A stretch of DNA of 64,000 nucleotides, from the NCBI GenBank assembly GCA_013398615.1, contig VZSR01003022.1, forward strand, positions 2,497,537-2,561,536, in the 5' to 3' direction. Shown piece by piece: positions 1 through 13,400 of this stretch (position 1 is its first letter; the number at the start of each line of letters is the position of its first letter). The translations under genes were made by a program, and so were the position numbers. Origin of the DNA: Brachypodius melanocephalos. Its lineage: Eukaryota; Chordata; Aves; Passeriformes; Pycnonotidae. The notes under the pieces are model-generated. The model saw only the letters and a list, made by a program, of their open reading frames with translations. It was not told where the DNA came from and made no database searches.

Positions 1-3000
1 AAACTCATTTATCCACCTGCCTCTTGTCAATCTTAGTTCTTGTGCTTATCCTTGGAAGATTTTAAGTAACTTCTCCTCAGGAATCAGGGCTGAGAGGTTA
101 CAAATTAAATACCTGTGGACTCAGGAGTGTTCTTTCCCTGACAGTTAGGTGTGTTCTTTGTCTTTGTGAATTTCCTCTATGAGTTCAGTTTGACTGCTTT
201 AAGCTCATCAGTGTGTTTATGAAATAAAATCCGTGGATGTCTTTTAGCAGTATTTGTTGTGGTAGTTGAAATATGTTGACAAATAGATCTAACTTAAACA
301 TATTTGGATCCATTTTGTGTGGTTTGGTTCTGAGAGGTTTTGCTTCCAGTGGTTTTGCTGAGACTTTAGGGCTAAAATGGGTGGTTCTGATTTTTTTTTT
401 TTTTTGGAAAGCTTTCATTTGTTAGCACTCTAAAAAAAATCTGCTAAGGGCTATTTCCTATTTTATTATTTAAACTACAACATATGATGATGATGATGAT
501 TATTTTATAGCTTTTAAATGAAGCCCTTCAGTGCTATACCATGTGTGTATATATATACATGTGTATGTATGTATGAGGATATACAAATATTATTCTTTGG
601 GCTGCCAAAAAATTATAATTATAAGGAGACAGCAGACAGAGAACTGAATTGTTTAGAGCAGTGAAAAGATTTGCCCTTAATTAAATGGTGGGTGAGTGGA
701 AGAGCTGGGAATGGTGCCTGGCTCCCAGTACAATCTGCATTTGCTGACCCATGCTCTTTATTTCTTTTTTATTATTATTTCTTATCATTGTATTTTCACT
801 CTCTGAAGGATGTTTGACTTCTTGAGCGTTGTTAGTAAGCTCCAGAAAGAAAGCAAGCAAGTTAAAGCAGCAGCAACAATAGAACAGCAAGCCTAATGAT
901 AAAGTTCAAGAGGTTAAGTTAAATAGACTATTGTTCTGTACTCTTTGCTTTTCATTTTGGGGTTTTCTTCTCCTTGTTTTGTTTTTATGAGTTGGATTTT
1001 TTTCTGTTTTGTTCTCTCTGTGTAATTGTGTAGGAATTGTGCCACTGGTTATTCAGCTGTAGTACTCTGACAATCTTAATCCTGATGATTTTGCAGCCAC
1101 AATGCATGATACGTCCTTCTAGTTTTAAGAATTACCAGTGATAAGTTGAACATATTGTTTGTCCCTGTTGTGAAGTGTCCAACATGTCCAGGCTCAGCCT
1201 CTGGCTGATGCAGAGGACCTTCACAAAAATACCCTATGAACAGGACAGATCTGAACGAAGCAGTGAAGTCAAACCTTTGTCTTCTGTGGGTTTAGGGGAC
1301 ACAAAATCAACTCTTAAATCTTGAGCATTTAGTGTTACAAAGTCTTCAGCGTTGCTCTAACTCGTTCATTTTCATTTGAAAAGAATCCCTTTAAGGCCAA
1401 GGAAGTTTTTCTCTGTGCTATCAGCAGAGCTGAGAGTACTCTGAAGGGTCTCATCTCTGTGTGCATGTTCTAACCTGAGCCAGGATCTGTGTTAATCTGA
1501 TCACTTCCATCTCCATTTCTGAGCTAGTGTTTATTAATGAGACTTGTGAGTGTCAGATTGCTGGAAGTAAACACAGGAACAGGCCAACAAATCTCCATCT
1601 TTTGCTCCATTTGCTGAACTGTTCCGTGCCAAAAAGCTGCATTTCTCATTTGAAATTAAATCCAAACACCTGTTCTTCATATTTCAGTGCTTAGGGAAAA
1701 AATGGAGGGTAGTTCTTCCATGGGAGAAATTGTGATTTGATGTTTATGGTAACGGAGTGGGTAGACTGATAAAATACAAATGGATGTGCTATGGTGTAAT
1801 CCTTTTTTAATTCCAGGTGGATATGTATGTCTCTCTCCAGCCATTCAGGCTTTAGGTGAAACAGGGGTTTTTTGTTTTGTTGCCTTTTTTTTTTTTTAAT
1901 TAAAGTTCTTTCTGATCAAGATCTGCAGTTGTTGGAAGTGTATTTCTTTTAGGTCCAAACAATATAGTATCTTCATATAAATGGTCTCTAAGGACCTGAC
2001 AGATCTGTTTTATATATTAATTAACTAAAATGATAGAGGTTTTATTTATGCAATCTCCAATAAATGATAATTAAAGCAGGAGTACTGAAAAGATTTTAGC
2101 AACCTGTGATGGTGTTCTGAGACTGAGATAATACAATGGAAATGGTCACAAGCCTATTTCAAATAGTATTCCCTGCTGGAAGAAGAGTCATATGATGAAC
2201 CATATTTTTGACTTACTTTTTTTTAGGAAACTAAGAGAAAATAATCTTTTAAGCCATTTTGGATAAAGAGTGCAGCACTTCCTTATTGAAAGAAGTAGCA
2301 TCACTTCACTAAACCCTTCAGAACTCCCATTTGACACTTGGTGTGTGACAATACCATGGGTGGCTTTGCTGCTGGAGTTCTTGGTCTCCTAATAAGTAGC
2401 ACCATTGTTAAAAAGTAATAACCATGTCCAAAATCATCACAAAATACCGTGCTGAGGAAAAAATGTCCATGTTCTGGTCTAATGTGAAAAGCAGGTTTTA
2501 ATTTTTTTATCATCTGTTGGAGTGGGGAACTCCCAGTCGTGTGCAGTGGGAGACGAGGTGCCTGTTATTAGTGAAGAAAAGTTATTTTTTTCATGTGTCT
2601 GATGAAATGCTGAGTACAAGGAGAGCTGAATAAATGAGCAGTGCTGCCCTGCAGGCTCCACGCCATGCAAGAGTAGAAAATTGCAGTCTTGGCTCTCTGC
2701 AGGCAGAATCGCTCTCAACATCACAACTCTAACGTGCCAAACTTGTCTCTTTCTCTAGAATTTTACCCACAACTTGCTTCCAGATTTCCTGTCACCCCTG
2801 TGTTTATCCTTCCTTTGTAAGTGTATGAAAACTGAAAATGGAGTGACAGCCTTAAAGTTCTGAGCTAATCTCAAAGTGTAAACAGGGGGAAATTATTCTT
2901 AATGAGCCCCAGATGGAATCGTGCATTGTAAACCACCAGCCTTTCTGAATATAAAGTGTGCCTCCAAACAAAGTATCTGGAGCTCACTTTCATTCTATTT

Positions 3001-6000
3001 TGGTGATAAAAGGTCACAAAAAACACGGGCTGAGGAGGTGTCAAAATATCCTTTTGAGCACAGGAGGCCGTGGTGTAAAGTTCTGAGGTAAATGTGGCTG
3101 TTAGGCACTCACTGATTCAATTTTCCATGTTTCTCTGCCAGAGCACACAAATGTCATTCCCTTCAGAAAGGCAAGTGATTATAATAATGCTAAAAGGCCA
3201 AGTAGGAATTTGGGTTTTTTTGGAACATGACTTAAAATATTGTCAGTCTGTCAAGTAACCTATCAAGATGCTTTGGGGAAAGTTGGGATAAAATGCAGGC
3301 ATTAGTGGGGGGCGTTTTGTTTGTTTTTGGCTTGATATAGTTAAGACTGAACAGAGATCAATATTTGATCTAAAAAGCAGAGAAAAAGTGGTGGAGCCAG
3401 TGATTAATTACACTTTACAAGCTATTTGAAAATTCACCTCGTACCCCGTGTCTAATTATATTTTCTGCTGGTCTGTTATTAAATATCATTTACAATTTAC
3501 CACCTCTCTTCCATTTGACTTCCCCATCATCTTTGTTTAACTGCATTTCTCTGTGCCAAGACATTTGGATGAAAGCAACCTTTTGGAGTTCCCTTTAACC
3601 TGTTATTACCCAAACAATGAAATAAAAGCTAATGGGCTCCAGGTCCTATAATCAAGGCAAAATGATGGAAAGGCATGATTTGGATGAGAGCCAAGAATTG
3701 AAGTGATAGATCTGCAGAAAGGGAGACTTAAGAATATCTTGGGTAATCCTGTTGAAAAGCTATTAATAGCTATTTAATTCTTTCCATTCACCAATTTTAG
3801 GCTCCTCTGAGGATCTAAAGTGATTTTTTTTGTCCAATAGTTACCCTGATGGTGCTGAGTGGTTTACACAATGTTTACCAAGTTACAGCCCAGTTATCCT
3901 GGATTCCCCTGATCAAAAGGGAAGGACGAAACTTTTCCAAACCCCTTTTTCCCCATGTGGATGGATGTACTTCTCCTGTCTTTCTTGTCATTGTTTATTA
4001 TAAGTGTGTGTATTCATGGAATGATGGTAGATATCCCATTTTCACCAGTCAGACTTCTCTGCACAGGTTGTCCTCTCAAGGATCTGCAGATGTTAATGGT
4101 TAACATTAACATTGCACAGGGCATCACTTGCATTAAAACTCCTCCAAAAATTGCTGATCCTCCCTGCTGAGGCTCCTCACCATTACTGATGGTGGAGCTG
4201 CAAGAGCTGTAGCAAGAATTGCTTGTTGAGAGATGCTTGAACCTCTTGGAAAAATGTTGAGTTTGCTGCCAGGAGTGAGAACAGCAAGCAATGAGAAGAT
4301 GGCAAGAGAAGGATCAGAGATAATTGAGTTTGGTCCCTGAACCAAAAGGAGTTACTTTCACTCAAGTTGGCATTCTGCTTGACACCCCATGGTGGATAAA
4401 AAAATCAGTCCCCTCATCTGTACAACCATCAGCACAGCCAGCAGTACTTGCCCAAAATTCTGGGTCGACAGAAACCCTTCCCCTGTTCAGTGGGAATGTG
4501 ATAAAGTGAACTGTGATTTTGCATTTGGCTGGTTAGAGCAGAGCAGGGGCAGGCTGTGCTTTTCTCTGGGAGCTGTAATTAGTTTATCCCTTCTTGCAGC
4601 AGAGGATGTGGGGTTGGGTTTTGCCTGTAATGTGGAAAATTCTGCTTGTAGTCCAGTAACATGTAAACTGTGCAATTTAATTGTATTTATTATGGCTGAA
4701 AGCTCTTGATGTGGTAGCCTATTGCTGAAATGCTGGGTTAGTAATTGATACTTTTAGCTGTGGATATTAATTTTCAAAAAATACATTAAAATACCCCTTC
4801 AGCGGTTAAACAGCTTTTTCTTTCAAAGCTGTGTTGTTCCACAAAGACTCCTGGTGTTTAAAATGCCATCTGGATCCAATAATAGATCTCAACTGGGGAG
4901 GAACTCTTGTACTGCAGCAAACTTACACGCTCAGGAGCCGTAGGAAGTCCCATCCCTGCAGGATCCATAACACAGTCAGCAGCTCTCCTCTGAAAAATGC
5001 GTGGCACTGCTGCTCCTTTGTAATGTGAGAGGCCACTGCTGAGCAGGACAAGGCACCTGCTCCTTCCTAGGGCTGAGTGCACTTTATTCCAGAAAGAATT
5101 TCTGCCACTTAAAGGAAGGCAAAAAAAAGCCCTTGGAACCAAACAGCATTCTGAAAGATCCTTTTACTTCTGTTGTAACTCTTCTTGAATATACATATCA
5201 ACGGTTGTCTTGAACAATGTGAATGCTTACCCAAAAGAGAAGGAATTGCTGAGATGTGTGTGACAGAATCATAGATCCGAATCCAGATCTGACTCCTGCA
5301 GCAAGCTGATCTTTGCTGCACTTGTGCCCTGAGACAGGGTCTAGTGTGTAACTGGAAAAGAGAAAAAGGTTTGAGCTCTTCTGCTGGCTCAGTATTTCCC
5401 TTAAAGTCCCCAATAAGGAACATTAGAAAGGGGTACAAGATAAACGGAAAGAAATTGATTTTGTGTTTTTTTGTATTCTTGGTGACTGTGGTTGCTGGCT
5501 GCCACTCCAGCTTCTCCCAGATTTCTTTTGTGGCTTTCAAAATAGGTTCACATAAAGCATAAATTGGATGAGGTTGCCTAAAAGTTTTCTTCTGTATTGC
5601 AGCTTTTAAACCAGAATTCAGGCAAATGTCTCCAAAGACAACCAAGAGCTGCAGAGGAGCTGCCCTTAGTGAACAGGCAGGGCAGAACCCATTTAATCCA
5701 GAATGTGAGAGTGTCACAAATCAGTGTCACACATGAAGCAGAGTGAGGGCTGGAGCTGCAGAGCTCAGAGCTTGGCTGGATTCTGATTTCTCCCAAGATG
5801 CACATGTTCAGCTGAGTGATTTGGAATTGTTTTCCAGGGTTCAGAGAATTTTTTTTTTTTGTCTCATTTCTCTTCCACACCCCTCTGGCTACTCAGCCTG
5901 GCGGGTATGAGAAATATCACTGAACTGTAGTGCTCTCATAACTAGAGGGCCAGTCCAGCACTTTAATTAGAGAATCTCATTTTCCTAATTATGGAAGAAA

Positions 6001-7353
6001 CTCAGAAGCTGTAGTAATAGGGAAAAATTACAATTAATATTTTTTTTTAAACTTGTATTCTTATTATTTTTCTGTGTTGAAATAGAATGGGTAAAATTGA
6101 GGTTGAGGTTTATGACCTGGTTATTCATGTGTGTGATGTTGTCTACAGAAAGAAATGTATTTCAATCTCTTCACCTTCTCCTTCTCAATTTAGTCATGTT
6201 TTCTTTCAGCTTTTTATTGTTGCTACGCTTAAATATTTTCTCTGACCCATCGGGTTCTATAAAAGGGAGCTTTTTAGTCTGGTGAAAACCATGTGACCTT
6301 TTAAACACTAATAATGCAGGGAAGAAATATCTCTATTTAAACATGAAAAAAATGAAATATTCTAGTATTTCAGGAAGATGTAACTTTGCAAAATATAAAT
6401 AAATGCTGCTTGTTTACCTTCTGTGTAGGACTTTAAAAGTGGATTTGTGCTTTCATATGCCACCAAATGGAATGGAGTGCTATGAGCCCTTCTGGCACTG
6501 CATCTCTTGCATGAAGACTCTGATTTTTAAGTGGAAAATGTTGAAATGATTGTGAAATCCCTCATTTTTCCTTGAGCCTGCTAGGTCCACAATTGCAGGA
6601 GCTTTTATCCTGTAGTGTTTTCAGCAGCAGTGGGTGCAATCCCATAAGGATGAATGTACCATAGAAGGAAGCTACAAGAAAAAAAATATATATTTTCAGA
6701 TATTGCCTCATTCTGAGGTTGCCTTTATTGCAGTTTTTATTGAAGTCTGTCATTATGGGGCCTGAGTCACCTTCCCTAACTAGAGACGGCCAGAAAGAGA
6801 AGGAAAATTCCAGTAAAATGAGAAAATACCACTCTCAAGTCACTGATCCTTTTCAGTACAAACTATTTGGTTACATGGAACTTTAGGCTGCACAAACTGT
6901 TTAGCAGCTGGGCTTCTTTTTCTTTTGGATTCACCTGCACCAAACTTGAAGATCCCTGTCAAAAGGAGATGATGTTGATTTTCCCCCTTCTATCCTTGCA
7001 GTCAGCTGCGCTTCATTTTAAAATAGCACTTATCATTCAGCAGCACTGACTGCATTTATGTTATTTCTCTGTTCCGTTAGAGAAGTTCATTGGGACATAC
7101 AAAAATAATATTATAGAACCAGAGGTGGGCTAAGGTTGGAAGGGAACTTAAAGATTTTCTTGCTTCACCTCCAGGACACCTTCTACTAAAGCTTCCAGGG
7201 ATGGGGAGTCCACACCCTCCCTGCGCAACAGCAAAGTTGTATTTAAATTGTATTTATGAGTAACAATTCTGTCGAACCCTAGTCATTTGGCACAAAAATA
7301 AAACATCTTCAGCTGTAACTGAATGCTGATATAACAACTGTTTTCTGTTGCAG
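1..7353 (+). other. B3GNTL1 intron (3' part), no exon recognised
   Basis: No sequence here translates into the preceding B3GNTL1 exon, so it is taken as intron. It holds a T15 run at 391-405, a short ATG/GAT triplet run near 485-498, one CR1 fragment near the right end, and a stretch around 3370-3545 that could be conserved non-coding DNA. A 202-codon open frame at 5109-5717 (minus) resembles no family I know. Confidence 0.7.
7112..7232 (-). mobile_element. CR1 LINE 3' fragment (reverse)
   Basis: On the + strand the block reads as the complement of the avian CR1 3' end: AGGTTGGAAGGGAACTTAAA, then GGACACCTTCTACTAAAG and CCAGGGATGGGGAGTCCACA. It is a diverged, truncated copy. It ends about 120 bp before the first B3GNTL1 exon in the window. 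Confidence 0.8.
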
Positions 7354-7478
7354 GGTGTCCCAGAGGATTTGTTGTTTTTTTATGAACATCTCCAGAAGGG
7401 TGGTGGAGTGTTTCGAGTGAACCATTGCCTCCTGCTCTACCGGTACCATCCCCAGGCTGCCACTCACTCTGTCCTGGA
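7354..7478 (+). CDS. B3GNTL1: B3GNTL1 coding exon (end of GT2 domain, ED motif)
   Basis: The acceptor is TTTTCTGTTGCAG before GGTGTCCCAGAG; the donor is GA|GTAAGC. The exon has 125 nt: 41 codons in phase 0 plus two bases (GA) finished by the next exon. The peptide starts GVPEDLLFFYEHLQKGGG and ends HPQAATHSVL, nearly the same as the mammalian protein. The acidic pair in PED is the likely catalytic-base motif of GT2 enzymes. The preceding exon, with the typical tryptophan-rich stretch of the family, is not in the window. Confidence 0.96.
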
Positions 7479-10400
7479 GTAAGCTCTGCTTTCTGGGAGG
7501 GTTGAAAAGTTGATTTTATCTTGGATCATTGGGGTTTTTAATTAGGATTTTGAATATGTAATATACGAGGGTTTCATTCTCATGGTTTTTTGCCATACAA
7601 ACCGTAATGAAAAAAATATTTTTGAGATGTTACAGCTTAATTTCAAAATCAACTGCCTCAATATTTAAAAAGTAAACAGAAACTTGTTATACCAACAAAA
7701 ACTGTCTTTTGAGGAAAAAAAAAAAACAAAACAGACCAAACCCAAACCTTTAATCTGATAATGTGCTGCCTTTACATATATTATTTTCTTATTTTAAAGG
7801 GTCTAAACCACCTAAATCAGATAATGAGGTTTGAAAATTCCCTGAGGATGTTTAGGAGTAATTATCTCAGGTGCTTCCTTGTAAGCTGCCTCTGTTGCCT
7901 GCTGCCTTTCCTGGGCTGCTCAGCCCCTAAAGAAGGTTTTAAATTGCTGATTCCTCTACATGCTGCAAGCTGAGCCAAAGCTGTTCCTTTCTCTTATGGA
8001 TTGGCTTTAATAAAAAATGACATGAGTTGTACTGTCCTTTAGGAATCCCATGTGGTAATTAAGTAAACTGTTTTCTTGCTGATTAATGATACAAGTACAC
8101 TTTTCAGTCTGTCCAGTTTTTATGGCTTTGTCCATTTTTGTTGTCCATCCCTGTGTTGTTGTATTGCACCGTGCAAAACAAATGCAGTGTAAATGTGAAA
8201 CAAATAAGTCCCATAAATAGCACACTCATGATAATGTCACCACAAATCTCTATAAATACGTGTAAATATGCATATCTATATAAAATCATTTAACTATGAA
8301 AAGGTCATTCGCGCAAATAGTACATCTGATTTAGATTTTGCAAACAAGCATGAGATAAATTATTTTCCTTTTTATTCATGCTGAAATGTAAGGATTTTTT
8401 TCCCCCGTCTTTTACTGTGTGATCCTTTTGGCAGTTAGTGACCAACTTTTCAGCCACGCGTTACGGGACGCTAAGAACTCTTGGGAGCCTTTTGCTTTCT
8501 ATCTGTGGGAAAGCATCTAATTCTTGGAAATTAATTTGTTTTGAATTTACTGCAAGCTGTTGCTCATTGAGATCTCCAAAGCTGTGTGGCACAAACCCCC
8601 TGAATTACAGCATCCAGGGGGAATGTGGAAATGCTGTGAGCTGTTTCAGATGTGCGGGGTGCCTGTCCAAATTGGCGCCTTCCTTGTCTCGTTCTAAGAA
8701 ATCAGGCGAGCTGCTCTTCCTCTTGGCTTCCTGCTGGTACTACTGGGGATGATATTTAGGGTGACTTTCCAAACATGAGGTTGTGCAACAGCTCCTTGTC
8801 CTGGCTCATTCTCTTGTTTGTTGCCCAAGTCGTGAAGGGTTGCCCGGTGTTTGTGTCTCAATTGCGCCTTGAGCAAAAGGAGATTAATGGGCTCATCACA
8901 AAATTTAAATTGGGTCTTGCCTAATTTGCCTCTTGGTCATACCACCTTATTTAATGCATGCTCTGGCTTTTCTAGAAGCCTTGTTCTTTATATGGTCTGT
9001 TTTGTTGAGCAGTTTTCTAGGGTGTTTTGCTTTTTGCCATTGGCCCAGGTCATCTTTTAATGCTAAGTTAGTCTAGACCTGGATTTGCAAGTAGTAACTT
9101 ACCAGCCAAATTAATACCTTGTCTGAGATCCAAGTGAAGTTTGTAGGAAAGCTATTTTTTTATTTTTTAAACACTATTGGCCTAGTTTTAGTCTTAAAAA
9201 CCATAGCAGGACATTTTTGTGCAAAGATGCATCGTCCATTCTTTTCAGCGAAGACAACAGTTACTCATAGCCTGTGATGGTTTCAGTTTATGCGGGTGTC
9301 TTTCAGAACCTTCCAGAGGCAAAGAAGCCTCGCTGCATTTTCAGACTTCCTAAAATATATGTAAAATTGCTTGGCAAGTGACATTCAGTTCTTTTATTTT
9401 TTAGTTAGTATGTATAATTGTAAACATTTGTGTGCTTTAGGTCATTCCCTATGATTAGTATCCTTCTGGAACAAATATCTGGAGTTGAGAATATCTGCAA
9501 AGCAGGAAACTAAATCTTATTTGCATTCTCCCTTACCCTGGAGGCATCAGTCTGCATTATTAAATGTTTTGGGTGCGTGACAGAATCTGCATGAAGTTCA
9601 GTGTCTGTATTTAGATTTCATTAGGTGCATGCAGAAATAGGAATGTTCTCATTGTCATTTCATCCAAAGGCTGTGATGGATACCTGCTGGATTTTGAGAA
9701 ACTTCTCTTCAGCTAGGAATTCACAACACAAAATTCCACTTTTCATAACTCTTGGATCTAAAACACTGTTTGGTGTTGTATCCTAGGGCTGTGTGTACTC
9801 AGTGCTGCACGGCCATGTTAAATTGATGTGAGACCATATCAGAGCTGGCTTTCGAGTGAGGAATACTGGGGTGAGAAAGTCTAATGTATAATAAAAACAT
9901 CTGAAAATTCATAGATTTTTATCTTGCCAAAGGGGAGAGAAAGGAACTGTATATACAACAATACCTCACTGCGAGATGAAAGGGAGCTTGGAGTGAGGTG
10001 AGCAATAAAAAATTACACTTGTCTTTAGGTAGGGCTGCTCATGAAGACAGGTGGCTGGGGCATGCTGCTAATCCTTGGAGCAGTTTACAAGTTTTTAGTC
10101 AAGACAAATTTAATACATGTGGAAAATAAGGTTTGTACCTTCTGTCTAAGAACCAGGCAATTCCCTTTTACACAGAAAAGGTGAAGTGCACCTTCAGTAA
10201 TTTCAGACCTCCTGTGCTCAGGAGGAGTACGATATTGCAGAAATAAGCAGAATTACATAATCCATTGAAAACATCTGGTTTCAGGCACTGGAAGCTTCCA
10301 GTGTCCTCTGAGTGAGAAGGAACAGGCATTAGTGTAAAACACACATTTGGCTGTTCCAGAGGTGCTCTGAGGCCGGCTCTTGGATGTGTGGTGAGCACAG

Positions 10401-13400
10401 GAATGCCTCCTTCATTTCCTGCAGACACACACGGCCAAAAATAGGCAGGAGAGAGGAATAGCCTTACATATTCCTGTAGAGCTGGAATTAAGATGAGGTC
10501 AACTGCATTTTTATCTTCTACGCTTGCATTTGGCACTTCAATTAAACATGGAAACTAATGACCTCATTAGATTCTTGAAAAGTAAATGCCATTAACATTG
10601 ATAGTCTCTGTCTCTCTTAATAAGCCTTTCATGAAAAATAGGCCACAATGCAAACCATGCCTCAGCTAATGACCCATGACCTGAAGATGAACTCAGACAT
10701 TAATAGAACCTATTAACAGTGTAAATGTAATAACTCAGTGGGACGATATAGTCCAGCAATTAATAAGTTCACATGAAGTTCAACAGAACAACAACGGCCA
10801 AAAAAAAAAAAAAAAAAAAATCAGTTTATTCACCAGCATGGCCGAGGTTCAAACACAATTTATTTCTGAATTTCCTGTGGATGGTAGAGGCCTTGAATTC
10901 TGCATGCAACACTGGCTGTAAGGGATCTGTTTTTTGAGCTCTCACTGTGATTACCAAGTTCTCTGTTCCTCCAGCTCTGGTTGATGGATCAGGTGAGGCT
11001 CACCAATCGTACAGAGCTCTCTCACTCTGCCATCAATAAAAAGTTCCTGGAAGAGGCTGTTCGCTTGGGCAGCTCCTCTTCCTGCCTGGTGTCACCTGAG
11101 CACCGTGCAGGGCCAGCACAGGGAGGAAAGGTCAGATTTATGGATCTATAGGATTTCTGTGGATGGCAATCGATGCCTCAGATTCCAGTACTGTTCAGGA
11201 GATTGGGCTTGGATTTCTGCATTTCTCAAGTACTTGTACATCTGTCTTTGCTCTGTGGATTCACTTATGTGGCCTCACTGGGGGATGGAGGGGAAAGGCA
11301 GTACACCAGTATGGCGAGGTTTGACTGAGCTCAGACATTAAATCATGTTGCTTTTTATTGTCACATTATCTTTCATTTCAAAATAGGAGGAGAGCAGATG
11401 TTTCTTGACTCCTGCGTTCAGTCAGTGGGTCACCACACATTTTTTAACAGAGCCCCATTGTTGCATGACTTGGGTGGATGGTCTGGTAATAACTACTTGG
11501 GGCTGAGGAACACACGGCATAGTCATTCTCACCCTCTTCATGAATACCCTCGTTTCACTCCTGCAGAATTTTGGCTCCTCTTCTTCCTCCCAGGCTCCAT
11601 AACTGATGAGCATTGAGGGGCCACAGCAAGTGAGATCTTAGGAAGATTATTTAAGCCTCAAGAATGACGTTTCCAGTGGAAATACTTTTGCAAAGTTGCG
11701 ACAACAAAATGAAAATAATGTATTTCAAGGCTTTTCTAAAGTCAAGAAAGAGCATTAGGATATGGGAACAAATTTTGTCCCACCTTCTGGCTGAGGAAAA
11801 TCATGTGAACTGAATACAGGCTTGAGCATGGCACTGAAGGCTGCTGCAAATTGCTAACTCTAATCTTTTCTGAGATGGGTAGGAAAAGCTGTCTTGATTT
11901 GGGGTGATGTAGAGTAGTAATACCTCCTAGGTTTTGCTGGTGGCTGTGAACATGTAATAATGCATAATCTGAAAATAGCTGTGAGAAAATCATCTCTGAG
12001 TAGTGGATTGTACAACTTCTGGATCGTTTCAGGCATTTTCTTTAATTACCCTCTGCACGTTGCTACAGCTCCTGTCTGGTGCACCTGCACTGGCTCATGA
12101 AGGATGGGAAAATGGCATTCCCTGATCCCTCCAGGCAGGAATCCCAGTTATCTATTCTGGAAACATCAAAAAAAAAAAGAGTGGCAAATTAGGTGAAGCG
12201 GAAACCTGAAGGGAATAAACGAAACTCTCTCCTCTGACACCTGTAAGCTCCCTTCTGCCCCAGCCTGTGGGATTGTTTGTGCAGACTGAGTTCTCACAAA
12301 GGTGAAGTCTCTGAGTGTCACTCGAAAGCTCAGACACAGATTCTCCCCTCGGTTCTGTGTTTATCTGGTATTCTCATCTTGCACTGTGAAAAGTATTTCA
12401 GGGTTAACTCAAGGCTTCAAGGTGTTTGATATAACTTAGTTTTTTCATTGAAAACACACAATATGGAGGTGTGAGCTTCAAATGCTTTTCTGTGGGCATT
12501 GTCATAAGAATGCCTCGTAGTGATGCAAGCAAAAAATCCCAACGGCTGGGTATATTGGCTTTGTTTTTACAACCCACAGTACATATTTAAGAAAGTTTTT
12601 ATTGGTGTTAAATGGAGCTGTCTGACAATATTCTTGTGGTTGAACAACAACCCAATTAATTTGGACTTTATTACCTTTCATACCCTTTTATTTCAGAGTG
12701 CAGTTCTCTTACAAGCTTTCCCCACTTGCTTTTCCAGGATAACATTGATGGGGTGAGACGAGTCAGTAAATCTGCCTCAGTCTGAAATCTTCCTGGGTGA
12801 TTAACAACACTGAGATTTGGTCTGATTGAATTTGACCTCAGCAGGTAAAATTGTGACACAGAGGCTCTCATGGCCTAGACAGCAACCAGGAACTTGTCTG
12901 GAAGAACCAATTCTGCTGTGCTTTTATTTTCATCTCCATGAAAATACAAACACCTTCTTTAGGGCTGGAAGTAGATTGCAGTGTTTCCACTGCACCTAGA
13001 AATCAGTAACAAGTTCTTTTCCTGCCTTGTAAGGCTGCCTGGTTTTTCACTTTGACTTTCTTAATGTTGCAGACTGAAGTGGAAAAGAAACTTGCCAGTG
13101 TCACTCAAGCCAACAGAACAGGTTCTGAAGTTCCTTTGGAATGTGAGACGGTGTTACCCTTCTGAAGTCACATTTCAAAGGAAAATCACTTTTAAAACCT
13201 CTCCATTTATGTGCAAAGCAATAATCTTCCTTTTTAGAAGCATGCAGGAGCTCTAAAATGTCTAGTAAAGTGATCCTGGAAAAATACTTGACTTTCATAT
13301 TTTGTTCCTTAAACTTTTCTTCTGGGAATACAGTGTGCTCTCATGAACATGGAAAAAGGCAAGTGTCAAAGGATGCCAGCAGCAATTAAAGCTCTGAAGC

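Noticed and set aside
5109..5717. 202-codon open frame on the minus strand
   Set aside because: No recognisable domain, skewed composition typical of translated intron, no splice or CpG context, and inside an AT-rich B3GNTL1 intron. Treated as chance.
10976..11110. Possible extra B3GNTL1 exon (CTGGTTGATGGATCAGGTGAGG region with an AG before and a GT after)
   Set aside because: The flanking exons already match the protein without a gap, and the translation has no similarity to the family.
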